NCBI GenBank assembly: GCA_002342685.1
Contig: DDQN01000080.1
Coordinates: 1 to 56,148, forward strand
Direction of reading: 5' to 3'
Source of the DNA: Vibrio sp. UBA2441
GTDB taxonomy: Bacteria; Pseudomonadota; Gammaproteobacteria; Enterobacterales; Vibrionaceae
Length of the DNA: 56,148 bases
The notes below the pieces were generated by a model. The model saw nothing but the letters and a program-made list of their open reading frames with translations. It did no database searches and was not told the DNA's origin. Below are positions 33,383-42,378 of this stretch, in pieces. The position numbers and the translations under genes are program-made. Within the stretch, counting starts at the first letter, position 1; every line of letters starts with the position of its first letter.

Positions 33383-34327
33383 CTAGGTCGCAGCCTGCTG
33401 TCTTAACCATTTGATAATGGCTTGGTTCGTCTCTTCCGGCATTTCTTGCTGGATCCAATGTCCACAATTTAGATTGACCACGTCGACATTAGGCACGAAC
33501 TCTGTCAGTTTTTCAGACTTTGGGATCACATCTTGATCGCCGTAGATCATAAGGGTAGGGTGCAGGATGATTGGGTTCACGTCGGCTAATAAGTGCCAGT
33601 TTTGGTCAAGATTTCTGTACCAATTTATGCTGCCAGTGAATCCTGATGATTCGAATGCTGATACGAATATAGCCAATTCTTTGTCACTCATTAAGGGCTC
33701 ACCGATTGGCTTCTTGGCTCTTGCAAGGTTGATCATCTCCATGCCTTGCTCTGGCTCTCTTAGTGGCTTATTTTTCCTATAAAGATTACGGAGGAACTGG
33801 AGTGTATTCTGTTCCAACACAGTGTCTGCGACACCTGGTTGTCGATTAAAATGGACAAAATAGTAGTCATTACCAAGTATTTGTTCCATAAGCTCGATCC
33901 AAGGCATTTCACCTCTTTCTTGATAGGGTAAGCTCAGGTTTATCACTTTGTTGACACGGCTTGGATGCAATAAAGCCAAGCCCCAAACAACCATCGCTCC
34001 CCAATCATGTCCCACAAAGGTGGCGTCTTCGTATCCATAGTGGTCGAGAAGGGCGATGAGATCACCCGACAAGTGATTAATGTCATAGCTTGTGACCTGC
34101 GTCGGGCGGGTCGAATTACCATAACCTCGCTGGTTTGGGACGATAACATGGTAGCCCGCTTCTACGAGGGCTGGTATTTGATAACGCCAAGAAAATGCAT
34201 GTTCTGGCCAGCCATGGCAAAGCACTATGGGGTTGCCTACATTCGACAGACCTGCTTCGAAAACTTCGAGTGTCACTCCGTTGACTGAAATCAGAGTGGG
34301 TTTAGGAAATTGGGTTGGATCAAACAT
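33383..34327 (-). CDS. Alpha/beta hydrolase, epoxide-hydrolase-like
   Basis: The 314-aa protein has HGWPE (38-42, oxyanion hole), the nucleophile Asp108 in FVGHDWGAMVVW, and the catalytic His in LNCGHWIQQE near the C-terminus. An Asp nucleophile in GHDWG is typical of epoxide hydrolases and haloalkane dehalogenases. The RGYGNSTRP motif favours epoxide hydrolase. Substrate unknown. The start has AGGAGAAATAAA. It is divergent from the HTH-WYL regulator (184-bp gap), which probably controls it. Confidence 0.92.
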   Translation of the reverse strand: MFDPTQFPKPTLISVNGVTLEVFEAGLSNVGNPIVLCHGWPEHAFSWRYQIPALVEAGYHVIVPNQRGYGNSTRPTQVTSYDINHLSGDLIALLDHYGYEDATFVGHDWGAMVVWGLALLHPSRVNKVINLSLPYQERGEMPWIELMEQILGNDYYFVHFNRQPGVADTVLEQNTLQFLRNLYRKNKPLREPEQGMEMINLARAKKPIGEPLMSDKELAIFVSAFESSGFTGSINWYRNLDQNWHLLADVNPIILHPTLMIYGDQDVIPKSEKLTEFVPNVDVVNLNCGHWIQQEMPEETNQAIIKWLRQQAAT

Positions 34328-34511
34328 TTTATTTCTCCTATATATGTTTGGGATGTTCAGACGGTCTCGCTAATTTAGGTGGTGCGATTTTCAGGCTCAG
34401 GAATTGACCCATACACATTACAATGTTGAAATCTCCTTGCTGACACCGACGGGTAATTTATATATCGTAATAGTGCCAAATATTGTCACCATTGAATGGT
34501 AGCCTTACAAA

Positions 34512-35231
34512 ATGAATATTCGCTTACGACAAGACGCCATCGTGCGTAGCCTACGCCGCAATGGTACTTCGACAGTCGCTGATTTAGCGCGGGAGGTGGG
34601 TGCATCCAGGCGCACTGTATTACGCGACCTTAACGCACTTCGTGATGAGGGTTTTGTAATTCATTCTGAACCTGGAAGAGGAGGAGGGCTGCAACTTGAT
34701 CCACGATCCGTTCAAACCACGGTGAGACTCTCGGTTGCAGAAATTTTTGCGTTACTTATCAGTGTTGCATCCATGTATGCCATTGGCAGCATTCCGTTTT
34801 CTGGGCTCGCAGATGTAGGGCTTGCTAAAATAGAAAAATCGCTGCCATCGGACAAATTGCACGACCTGCGACGTTTACTGAGTTGCTTGCATGTGGGAAA
34901 ACTTGCGCCGCAAGTGGACATAACCGATATGGGAGAAATGGACTCCGCACTATTGCCCGCTTTCGAAACTGCTTTTTTGCAGCAACGATACCTGCGCTTT
35001 CAATACTGTGACGCAAAAGGTGCGGTCACTGACCGGCATATTGAGCCACAAGCGATGCTAATCTTGCCACCACTGTGGTATTTAGTCGCTTGGGACCCTA
35101 AACGCGAAGACTTTCGTCATTTTCGAATGGACCGGATCAGCATACCTGAAGTCATTGAAGATAAAACATTTCTGCGGCGACATGTTCCGTTTGAAGATCA
35201 CGTATCTCCAATTCGTAATCTAGCGCGATGA
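34512..35231 (+). CDS. HTH-WYL transcriptional regulator (YafY-like)
   Basis: The 239-aa protein starts with a winged helix (RLRQDAIVRSLRRNGTSTVADLAREVGASRRTVLRDLNAL, about 3-45), then a linker and a WYL domain (about 150-220: YLRFQYCDAKG, PLWYLVAWDPKREDFRHFRMDRI). YafY-type regulators are one-component sensors. The divergent epoxide-hydrolase-like gene is the obvious target. The next bases hold a gene fossil. Confidence 0.92.
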   Translation: MNIRLRQDAIVRSLRRNGTSTVADLAREVGASRRTVLRDLNALRDEGFVIHSEPGRGGGLQLDPRSVQTTVRLSVAEIFALLISVASMYAIGSIPFSGLADVGLAKIEKSLPSDKLHDLRRLLSCLHVGKLAPQVDITDMGEMDSALLPAFETAFLQQRYLRFQYCDAKGAVTDRHIEPQAMLILPPLWYLVAWDPKREDFRHFRMDRISIPEVIEDKTFLRRHVPFEDHVSPIRNLAR

Positions 35232-35237
35232 GTGCAC

Positions 35238-35417
35238 ACTATTAGGTTCGAGCAATCACGGGTTGGTTCTGGCGAAGCGAATTTAGATTACATTGAGGCA
35301 CAGATGGACGAAGAGGTTATGTGTAACATATGGCACTCCTATAAAGCACTAGGGTGGTTTGCAAGAGATGAAGTTCGCATGTATTTGTCTAATGCGTCAA
35401 ACAACCTGAATTTTTAA
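35238..35417 (+). pseudogene. Fossil of the methyltransferase-GNAT gene pair found at 52.4-53.7 kb
   Basis: Bases 35243-35265 (ttcgagcaatcacgggttgg region) match the end of the methyltransferase gene at 53156-53176. GATGGACGAAGAGG near 35304 matches the GNAT gene at 53410, and the last 85 bases, encoding ALGWFARDEVRMY...NLNF, match the GNAT C-terminus (SLGWFPRDEVRMY...NLNI). Intervening sequence is missing. The 62-codon reading starting at 35232 is thus a deletion remnant, not a gene. Confidence 0.75.
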
Positions 35418-35525
35418 CGCTAAGTCACCCAAAACCGGAAATGACCCTCATGAATATTAGCAATTACTAATTTTCAATGTATAATGCCTTGTAAATTACT
35501 TATTGGTCTATTTAGAGGCACAAAG

Positions 35526-35900
35526 ATGAATGAACAATTGATGCTAGTACTAGGCGTATTCGCACTATTTTTCCTTTACAAAAGGTTTAAAGCGAACAGA
35601 GCAAAAGCGCAACTAGCGATGCTAGATATCAAAGAAACTCAATTGCTAGATGTGAGAAGTGAATCGGAGTTTTCTGGTTTCAGTGCTCCGGGCAGTGTAA
35701 ATATTCCAGTACAATCGTTGATAGCAGGCAATACAAAAGGTTTAGATGAAAATAAAACCTTGGTTGTATTTTGTGCGTCGGGCATGCGTTCGGGCAGCGC
35801 ATGTGTTTGGCTTAAAAAGCAAGGATATAAGGTGATCAACGTAAGTACGGTTAACAATGTCATTCAACATATGAACCATTGCAGTAGAGAACAACAATAG
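35526..35900 (+). CDS. Membrane-anchored rhodanese-domain protein
   Basis: This 124-aa protein begins with one membrane helix (about 5-22, LMLVLGVFALFFLYKRF) and then a cytoplasmic rhodanese domain with DVRSESEFSGFSAPGSVNIPV and the active-site loop CASGMRSGS (Cys near residue 79). It should carry sulfane sulfur as a persulfide. The ATG at 35526 with GAGG upstream is preferred over the longer reading from 35484. Followed by a strong terminator. Confidence 0.9.
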   Translation: MNEQLMLVLGVFALFFLYKRFKANRAKAQLAMLDIKETQLLDVRSESEFSGFSAPGSVNIPVQSLIAGNTKGLDENKTLVVFCASGMRSGSACVWLKKQGYKVINVSTVNNVIQHMNHCSREQQ

Positions 35901-35934
35901 CCACGTTTAAATTACACCGCGACATTACAGGCAT

Positions 35935-35963
35935 AAAAAAAGACGTCCACGGACGTCTTTTTT
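35935..35963 (+). terminator. Terminator after rhodanese gene
   Basis: AAAAAAGACGTCC pairs with GGACGTCTTTTTT around a 2-base loop. The A-run makes it usable in both directions, so it can also end the leftward mogA/nucleoside-hydrolase transcript. Confidence 0.9.
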
Positions 35964-36019
35964 GTGTCTGTCATATCGTAAAAGCAACAGCTCACAACAT
36001 AGGCTTTTCCGTGCGAGCG

Positions 36020-36214
36020 TTATTTCTGTTTAGGTCGGAAAGGCTTTATAACCTCTTCGTTGCACTCCAGAAAAGGGCCTTCCATCAGGTCGATACAATA
36101 AGGTATCGCAGGGAATTCCGCATCCAGGCATTCACGGATGGATTTTGGTTTTCCTGGCAGGTTTACAATTAACGTATCACTACGTAGACCGGCGGTTTGG
36201 CGTGACAAAATTCT
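36020..36214 (-). pseudogene. 3' fragment of mogA (molybdopterin adenylyltransferase)
   Basis: The last 65 codons encode RILSRQTAGLR, LIVNLPGKPKSIRECLD, AIPYCIDLMEG and ECNEEVIKPFRPK, the well-conserved C-terminus of MogA. The first two thirds, including the start, are absent; upstream sequence belongs to the nucleoside hydrolase gene in another frame. MogA needs its whole MPT-binding domain, so this cannot be functional. It marks a recombination joint. Confidence 0.85.
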
Positions 36215-37173
36215 TGGCCATACACCACTAAAGTTTGTCGATAAAGATCAAGTAAACGCTCATCATCTACTTCTACGCCTACACATTGGGATGTTTGATT
36301 AGCCCATTCATCGTGCATGTATTGGTGGTTATCAAATTTCTGTATGGTCATGCCTTCTGCGGGTCCATCAGTAACCACCCGCACCGGACCTTTTCTTAGT
36401 TTGAATAATGTTGGGTCAATAACATAAGCAATGGCAGAGGGATCGTGCACGTGACATCCTTCCATACCAACCCTTTCGGAATAGAAACGCAGGTAAAAGC
36501 GGCTAATATCCCAGATAAATTGTCCCACTTCGCCAGCTTCGTCTCTTAATTCATCTAGATATTGTTTGGTAAAAAAGCTCTCTTCGGTGACATCTAGGCC
36601 AATAATGACAACAGGCCATGATGCACTAAAAACGATATCGGCGGCATGAGGGTCATCATGGACGTTGGCTTCGGCGTACGGTGCTACATTACCTCTGTGG
36701 CCATTAACCCCAAATGCGCCCCCCATGATGACGACTTCTTTTACTAGGTTCACAATGTCAGGGTCTGCCTGAAGTACCAAGGCAAGGTTGGTCAAAGGAC
36801 CGACCGCAACGAGAGTGATTTCATTGGGTTCTGCTCTTATCGCATCGATAATGTATTGATATGCAGGTCTGGGATCTGGTTTTGTCGTTATGTTTTCCGG
36901 TGCTTTTACATCGCCAAAGCCGGCTTCACCATGTACGGTGATAGTGGCGCCTACTGGTGGGCGGACAATGGGTTTATCCGCACCCATAACCACATCGGCA
37001 TTCATACTATATTTCTCTTTCAGAAACAGAGCGTTGTGAGTAGCGTTTTCTATTGTGGCATTTCCATAAACACAGGTGATGGCTTTAAGTTCTATCTCTG
37101 GATGGGCTTGAGCAAACAGAATAGCCATCGCGTCATCAATCCCCGGATCGCTGTCCAGTATAATTTTCTTCAT
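36169..37173 (-). CDS. Inosine/uridine-preferring nucleoside hydrolase
   Basis: The 334-aa enzyme hydrolyses the N-glycosidic bond of ribonucleosides. The calcium-binding Asp cluster DSDPGIDDAMAI is at residues 7-18, and AVGPLTNLAL, VIMGGAFGVNGHRGNVAPYAEANVHDDPHAA and the catalytic His region VHDPSAIAYV are present. The last roughly 12 residues (from about CHAKPPVYVV) are translated from mogA sequence in another frame, so the native C-terminus was replaced; core motifs are intact and activity is plausible. A nucleoside salvage role fits the nearby nupC locus, though they are not in one operon. Confidence 0.92.
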   Translation of the reverse strand: MKKIILDSDPGIDDAMAILFAQAHPEIELKAITCVYGNATIENATHNALFLKEKYSMNADVVMGADKPIVRPPVGATITVHGEAGFGDVKAPENITTKPDPRPAYQYIIDAIRAEPNEITLVAVGPLTNLALVLQADPDIVNLVKEVVIMGGAFGVNGHRGNVAPYAEANVHDDPHAADIVFSASWPVVIIGLDVTEESFFTKQYLDELRDEAGEVGQFIWDISRFYLRFYSERVGMEGCHVHDPSAIAYVIDPTLFKLRKGPVRVVTDGPAEGMTIQKFDNHQYMHDEWANQTSQCVGVEVDDERLLDLYRQTLVVYGQEFCHAKPPVYVVIR

Positions 37174-37483
37174 TATGATTTCTCTTAAACTGAGTAACTG
37201 ACCGATGATACTGATATCGGGCTAAATTTAACGTGATTGACCTAGCACTAGCGGTTGGGAAACGGTTAACGATGTCGATATGTACGACAGCTTCATTCTT
37301 CACCTTATTCCGGAACTATTGAAAACCAGAAATCCCGATAGAAGACATCATTGCTTGGAGCATTACTACTTACTTAAAGCGCGTAAATAAACGTAAAGAC
37401 TTCTCGTTATCATTATTATTTGTCTATGCTTTGCTGGATAAAAGAGTTAACAAAACCAAGCAACCCATAGTGAGGACTAACGA
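37174..37483. other. 310-bp gap between divergent genes
   Basis: No gene seen. It should contain the promoters of the nucleoside hydrolase (left) and the dienelactone-hydrolase-like gene (right). The GGGAAACGGTTAACG segment near 37258 looks operator-like, but I cannot assign it. Confidence 0.5.
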
Positions 37484-38410
37484 ATGTCAGACGTTAATAA
37501 CCGTGATAACCAGAAGTTAAAATCCAGAACCATTCCACAAGAAGCCTTCGATTGGTATGACGAATATGCACATGGCTTAATTGATCGCAGAGAGTTTATG
37601 ACTCGCGTTTCTGGTTTAGTTGCACTGGGCTTCACGATGACAACACTGACTTCAGCGTTGATACCAAATTACGCGCTCGCAGAGCAAGTCTCATTTAACG
37701 ACCCTTCTATCGAAGCGACTTACGCTACATTTAACTCTGCAAAAGGTAATGGCGAATGTAAAGGGTACATGGTTGTTCCACGTGGACTTAAAGGCAAAGC
37801 TCCTGTGGTTTTAGTTGTGCATGAAAACCGAGGCCTTAATCCATATATCAAAGATGTCGCTCGGCGACTTGCTGCTAAAGGCTTTGTTGCATTTGCACCC
37901 GATGCGTTACACCCTCTTGGTGGTTACCCGGGCAATGACGACCAGGGCCGGGCTATGCAGAAAAGTATGGATCGCAGAAAGATAGAAGAAGATTTTATCG
38001 CCGCTGCTTACTTTTTGAAAGGTCATGAACTCAGTAATGGCAAATTGGGCGCTGTAGGGTTCTGTTTCGGTGGGTATATCGTCAATATGCTCGCCGCAAC
38101 CATGCCAGACAAACTGAACGCCGGAGTGCCTTTTTACGGTACGCCCGCTGCGACAGAATTGAGAAAAAATGTAAGAGGACCATTGCTCATACACTTTGCT
38201 GGTATGGATAAGCGTGTTAATGGCACCTGGCCAGAGTATGAAAAAGAACTAAAAGCCATTGGAGCACGTTATACGTCGCACATATATCAGGGTGTTAACC
38301 ACGGCTTCCACAATGACTCCACAGGACGTTATTCGGAGCAAGAAGCAGAGCTGGCTTGGAGCCGTACACTTCAGTTTTTTGAAAAATACCTGGTTAATAA
38401 CAGTGGTTGA
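37484..38410 (+). CDS. Dienelactone hydrolase family protein, YghX-like, exported
   Basis: The 308-aa protein has an N-terminal RRE-containing leader and hydrophobic segment (DRREFMTRVSGLVALGF, about 35-62, cleaved after ALA), a probable Tat-like signal. The mature domain is an alpha/beta hydrolase with VVHENRGLNPYIKDVARRLA, the nucleophile Cys194 in GFCFGGY, and the catalytic His in GVNHGFHND. Cys-dependent dienelactone hydrolases open lactone rings; E. coli YghX is a close architectural match. The start has GAGGAC upstream. Substrate unknown. Confidence 0.92.
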   Translation: MSDVNNRDNQKLKSRTIPQEAFDWYDEYAHGLIDRREFMTRVSGLVALGFTMTTLTSALIPNYALAEQVSFNDPSIEATYATFNSAKGNGECKGYMVVPRGLKGKAPVVLVVHENRGLNPYIKDVARRLAAKGFVAFAPDALHPLGGYPGNDDQGRAMQKSMDRRKIEEDFIAAAYFLKGHELSNGKLGAVGFCFGGYIVNMLAATMPDKLNAGVPFYGTPAATELRKNVRGPLLIHFAGMDKRVNGTWPEYEKELKAIGARYTSHIYQGVNHGFHNDSTGRYSEQEAELAWSRTLQFFEKYLVNNSG

Positions 38411-38578
38411 TACGGTCTCTGTGTCGATTGATGGGGTAGATACAGTAGAGAATCGTATTTCATTCTAGATAGTCACCGATAGTGGTGAACAGGTTAAATC
38501 AAACTAAAATGGTAACAAGGAAAATAAGAAACTAATACTGAAATATCATGTTTCAGGGTATGAACGAGGGTGGCTCAT

Positions 38579-39418
38579 ATGTTTAACCTTAAAAGCTTTT
38601 TAGTTGCCTTTTGTGTTGCTCTGCCTGCTTCAGCATTTTCAGATGATCGCGAAAAAACGCTATGCGGATGGTTTCAAGAAAGGTTCATGTTTCAAATATG
38701 GAGTACTCTTGCACCTTCTCCAGACGAATCTCGGGTTTCTGGCAACGACCTTATACAGAAAGTAGAGTTTACGACGGCGGATGGAAAAACGCTGAAGGGG
38801 TATAAATATCAGTCTCAAAATGGAAGTGGCTTAGTCACTCATCCTAAAGGTTACTTGTTAATGGCGCTGGGAAACGCCATGATAGCCGACCAAACCATCA
38901 GTCATTTAGCGGCATTTTCTCAACGAGGTTTTGATGCCTATATTTTTGATTACCGAGGATATGGCGACTCGCAAGGAAAGCGAAGGATCAATGCCTTTAT
39001 CCAAGATTATATAGAACTCGTGTCTCACCTGAACGCACAATATGAGAAACATACGCTTTACGGTGTCTCTCTTGGTGGTGCCGTTATCGCTAATGTTATA
39101 GGGGCTGGTGCGCAGTACGACCGCGCAGTGATTGACTCAAGTCCGAGCCGCTTTTCACCTTATGGCTGCCCAAAACGCATAGATCCTTCAGCGAACGTTC
39201 CAAACGATGCAACAAACCTGCTGGTTATCACGGGGGCAGAAGATTCGGTATTGGGCCCCGATATGACAACAGAGTTTCGAAAACTGGCTGAGCTAAATGG
39301 TGCCACAGTGGTTGATGGCCCCGATTACGAGCACCCATTTAAGGACAGGACCATTGATATACACAAGGAGCGACTAACTCGGATTGTGAATTTTATCGAC
39401 AACAGCGAAGGAAATTAA
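38579..39418 (+). CDS. Exported alpha/beta hydrolase
   Basis: The 279-aa protein has a signal peptide (FNLKSFLVAFCVALPASAF). It then shows an alpha/beta hydrolase core: FDYRGYGDSQGKRRINAFIQDY, nucleophile Ser in YGVSLGGAV, and acid/His region ITGAEDSV and DYEHPFKDR. The family resembles bacterial serine esterases/BAAT-like hydrolases (YkfB/FrsA-type). The ATG at 38579 has GAGGG 8 bases upstream and is preferred over GTG 38570. Monocistronic. Confidence 0.85.
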   Translation: MFNLKSFLVAFCVALPASAFSDDREKTLCGWFQERFMFQIWSTLAPSPDESRVSGNDLIQKVEFTTADGKTLKGYKYQSQNGSGLVTHPKGYLLMALGNAMIADQTISHLAAFSQRGFDAYIFDYRGYGDSQGKRRINAFIQDYIELVSHLNAQYEKHTLYGVSLGGAVIANVIGAGAQYDRAVIDSSPSRFSPYGCPKRIDPSANVPNDATNLLVITGAEDSVLGPDMTTEFRKLAELNGATVVDGPDYEHPFKDRTIDIHKERLTRIVNFIDNSEGN

Positions 39419-39585
39419 GATAAGGAGAGGGGAGTGTTCGGCTTGGTTCGCATCGGTTATTTCTTTAGCCTAATTTTCATGTAAAGTGCACTCTCTGTCA
39501 CACATAGTCGAGCTATAGCTTGCTACAGTTTGCATAATAATAATAATTCTAATGATTTGCACGGATAGCTTAGAAAGGACTGATC

Positions 39586-40179
39586 ATGAAAGGCAAAGTT
39601 GTGGAATGGAATGATGCTAAAGGTTATGGGTTTATCTCGAATGAAGATAAGAGTGTTCGGGCTTTTTTCCATATCTCGGCCATTATGAATAATAGCGTTC
39701 GCCCAAAAGTTAAGGACAAAGTCATATTCGAACTACGAAAGGATGAAAAGGGGCGTAAGAAGGCTTACAACATAGAGATTACAAGTATGAAGACTATTTC
39801 TCTTACTGTTCTCTTTGGTTGCTCTTTCTTGGTGTTTATGTGTGCCTCTACTATTACATTTGGCGGTTTGCTGTTTCTTATTCCTATTTACTTTGTTCTG
39901 AGCGTTTTCACCTATTTTTCGTTTGAGTGGGATAAACTTGCGGCGACAAGTGGAAGTCAACGTACACCAGAGAATACGCTTCATATCTTATCGTTAGCGG
40001 GTGGCTGGCCGGGTGCACTGATCGCACAAAACCAACTGCGTCATAAGTCGAAGAAACAACCATTTAAAACCATATTATGGTTTTCTGTTGTGCTAAACAT
40101 AGCGGCATTTATTTGGACACTAACGCCTTCTGGACTTATGGCAATTGAGAACGTATCCAGCCATCTGCTTGGAGGTTAA
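39586..40179 (+). CDS. Cold-shock domain + DUF1294 membrane protein
   Basis: The 197-aa protein joins an N-terminal cold-shock domain (residues 1-65; KGKVVEWNDAKGYGFISNE, the RNP-type GYGFI) to a DUF1294 module with three to four TM helices and the HILSLAGGWPGALIAQNQLRHKSKK block. A cytosolic nucleic-acid-binding domain tethered to the membrane is the expected topology. The start follows AAGGACTGATC. Role unknown, possibly stress or membrane-linked RNA. Confidence 0.92.
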   Translation: MKGKVVEWNDAKGYGFISNEDKSVRAFFHISAIMNNSVRPKVKDKVIFELRKDEKGRKKAYNIEITSMKTISLTVLFGCSFLVFMCASTITFGGLLFLIPIYFVLSVFTYFSFEWDKLAATSGSQRTPENTLHILSLAGGWPGALIAQNQLRHKSKKQPFKTILWFSVVLNIAAFIWTLTPSGLMAIENVSSHLLGG

Positions 40180-40251
40180 AGTTCGGTTGAGTCGAAAAAT
40201 AACCTTAGCAGAAAGCCAGAACTTATAGTCGCTCTGGCCCCAATTTATTTA

Positions 40252-41835
40252 TTATTTGATGGTATCCATCATGTGCTGACCAACTTGAGAGTGGTGAGTA
40301 ATCTGAGAGAATGGTTTAATATCTTCCATCGGCCCCCAAGCAAACACTCCGACTGGTGTTGATGTATGTGTGCCAGTGCCCCAGACAATATTTTGTTGTT
40401 CTGCCAGTGCTCGTCCCATCAGATCCCAACGGATTTCTTCACCGTATACATAGAATGACTGGAAGTCATTGACTGCAGGAAGTGTATCTGCAGCTAAATA
40501 TGAATGTCCTGGAGTCTTATATGGGTTAGGTGTGTCCGTTAAGATTGCTTTAGCCTGCTTAAACGTGATTGGAAATTCGGTATGATCATTCATGATGTTA
40601 CGAAATGCTTCCGGTGTTTGCATAGACTCATCAAGATCGTAGAATTTAGCAGTCATATCATCAAAACTCATCGATTGAGCGTAAAGTCTGTCTAATAGTG
40701 TCTTATCACCAAAGTTGAAGTTTGGTTTATAATCACGTTTAACAAATCCAGAACCAGGTAGTTTTTTTGCTTCAGGTAAATTTGCTGCGGAATAACTGAA
40801 ACCGAATGAGCCAGTTTCATGATCGGCGGTAATGACTACCATGGTGTCTTTGCGGTTTTGAACCCAGTCGTAAACATACTGGATTGCTTCATCAAACTTC
40901 AACAGATCATGCAACATGGTACCAGCATCATTGTTATGACCTGCCCAGTCTATCTGACCACCCTCTATCATTAAGAAAAATCCATCTTTGTCCTGACTAA
41001 GAACATCAAGTGCTTTCATAGTCATTTCTTTCAACGTAGGTTGTGTACGTTTTGGATCATCTTTTGTTGCTGTATAGCGGATACCGTTATACATACCTGA
41101 GTAGGAGAACAGTCCAAGTAATTTGCCATCCTTATTGGTTGAGGCTAACTGGTCTTTAGTAAAAGCCAATTGGTAGCCCGCGTTGCGTGCATCAGCAATT
41201 AAGTCTTTGCTGTCCTTACGTTTTGATTTAATTTTTACAGCACCATCGGTCATCTTGACAAAATCTTTGTAAACTTGGCCCTTATCATTAACTTCTTTCG
41301 GTAGCCAGTGGCGTATACCACCAGAAAGCATAACGTCTACACTCGTATCTAACATTTCTTCTGCAATATCGTTTTCAAGTGAGCGATGTGGTTGGTGTGC
41401 AGCAAAAGAGGCTGGAGTCGCATGGGTGATGCGGGTATCAGAGACTAGACCGGTTGCTTTTCCTAAACGCTTAGCTTTTTCTAGTAAAGTTTCTGCCGGG
41501 TTCCCTTTTGCATCAAGACCAATAACTTCAGAAGGCGCAAACTGGCCGATCGCCAACTGAGTAGCAGAACAAGCTGAGTCTACAACGATAGAATCATCAG
41601 GGTGTACCAGCGACATACCAACCAGACCTTCTTCAGCAAATTTACTGATCGCGCTTGATTCACCTTTATATATAGAGTTCGGAGCTTCACGAGCGTACAG
41701 TTCCAGTAGGCCAACCTGTTGTGGTCCCATACCATCACCGATCATCAAAATGAGATTTTTAACTTCTGCCTGGCAAACTGGGGCTGCCAGAGTGACACTT
41801 GTAGTTATAGCCAGTAGTGTTTTTCCAAATTTCAT
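40252..41835 (-). CDS. phoA: Periplasmic alkaline phosphatase
   Basis: The 527-aa enzyme hydrolyses phosphate monoesters in the periplasm. The signal peptide ends near residue 23 (VCQA). Metal and catalytic features: LILMIGDGMGP, nucleophile Ser87 in VVDSACSATQ, the metal-binding GGQIDWAGHNNDA and ITADHETGSFGF, and the C-terminal WGTGTHTSTPVGVFAWGP. It is longer than enteric PhoA, as in marine PhoA-type enzymes. The start has GAGGAAAATTC. I see no good Pho box. The 3' end of this gene has a fossil copy at 54.4 kb. Confidence 0.93.
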   Translation of the reverse strand: MKFGKTLLAITTSVTLAAPVCQAEVKNLILMIGDGMGPQQVGLLELYAREAPNSIYKGESSAISKFAEEGLVGMSLVHPDDSIVVDSACSATQLAIGQFAPSEVIGLDAKGNPAETLLEKAKRLGKATGLVSDTRITHATPASFAAHQPHRSLENDIAEEMLDTSVDVMLSGGIRHWLPKEVNDKGQVYKDFVKMTDGAVKIKSKRKDSKDLIADARNAGYQLAFTKDQLASTNKDGKLLGLFSYSGMYNGIRYTATKDDPKRTQPTLKEMTMKALDVLSQDKDGFFLMIEGGQIDWAGHNNDAGTMLHDLLKFDEAIQYVYDWVQNRKDTMVVITADHETGSFGFSYSAANLPEAKKLPGSGFVKRDYKPNFNFGDKTLLDRLYAQSMSFDDMTAKFYDLDESMQTPEAFRNIMNDHTEFPITFKQAKAILTDTPNPYKTPGHSYLAADTLPAVNDFQSFYVYGEEIRWDLMGRALAEQQNIVWGTGTHTSTPVGVFAWGPMEDIKPFSQITHHSQVGQHMMDTIK

Positions 41836-42378
41836 GAATTTTCCTCAAAGTTGTTAAATAATGATTATGTATACATTCCTAAATGGTCGAACGGTAGATA
41901 CTGTTTACTAGCGTTTTTATGCCAGTCAATACTATTTCAGTGCTATTAAAAACGAATAAGCCGTCAATGCTACAGAGGTAGAATTTGATACAAATACAAA
42001 TTGTTAGTCGATTCACTGAATTGCAAGTTAATAGCGAAAAACGCCAAGATTGGTTGATAAGTAACCGAAATCTGTGCAAATAATAGACTGGTTGTCGGTC
42101 GGTATGTGTGATGTTTATCTGGTTGTTTGACGATATCAATTAGATTGAGTTTTTATGATAAGTATTGTGAACTGAGATGCCGTTAGAGCCGACTATTGAT
42201 TGAAATAACAATATCTTATCTGCTATTTTAAGAGTTACACCATACTAACCTTTGAGGTAGACGACGAGTATCACTCTGTAAGTGGGTTTTGGAATAGAAT
42301 TCTCGGTAACATCGCACCAACAGTGCAGTTGATGCGATGCCAAGTGTGTTATTGGTTAGAGCTTAACTCCTGCACCAA
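41836..42378. other. 543-bp gene-free stretch
   Basis: Upstream region of phoA and downstream of the sulfatase. An 86-codon minus-strand reading (41879-42139) has no domain or ribosome site and is not accepted. CATCGCACCAAC/GTTGATGCGATG (42310-42339) is a 12-bp hairpin with one mismatch near the sulfatase end and may terminate it, but has no T-run. Confidence 0.55.

Noticed and set aside
35232..35417. Possible small GNAT-like gene
   Set aside because: The matching pieces to 53.1-53.65 kb are out of continuity; it is a deletion remnant, not a gene.
41879..42139. 86-codon minus-strand frame upstream of phoA
   Set aside because: No ribosome site, odd composition and no recognisable motif; treated as non-coding.
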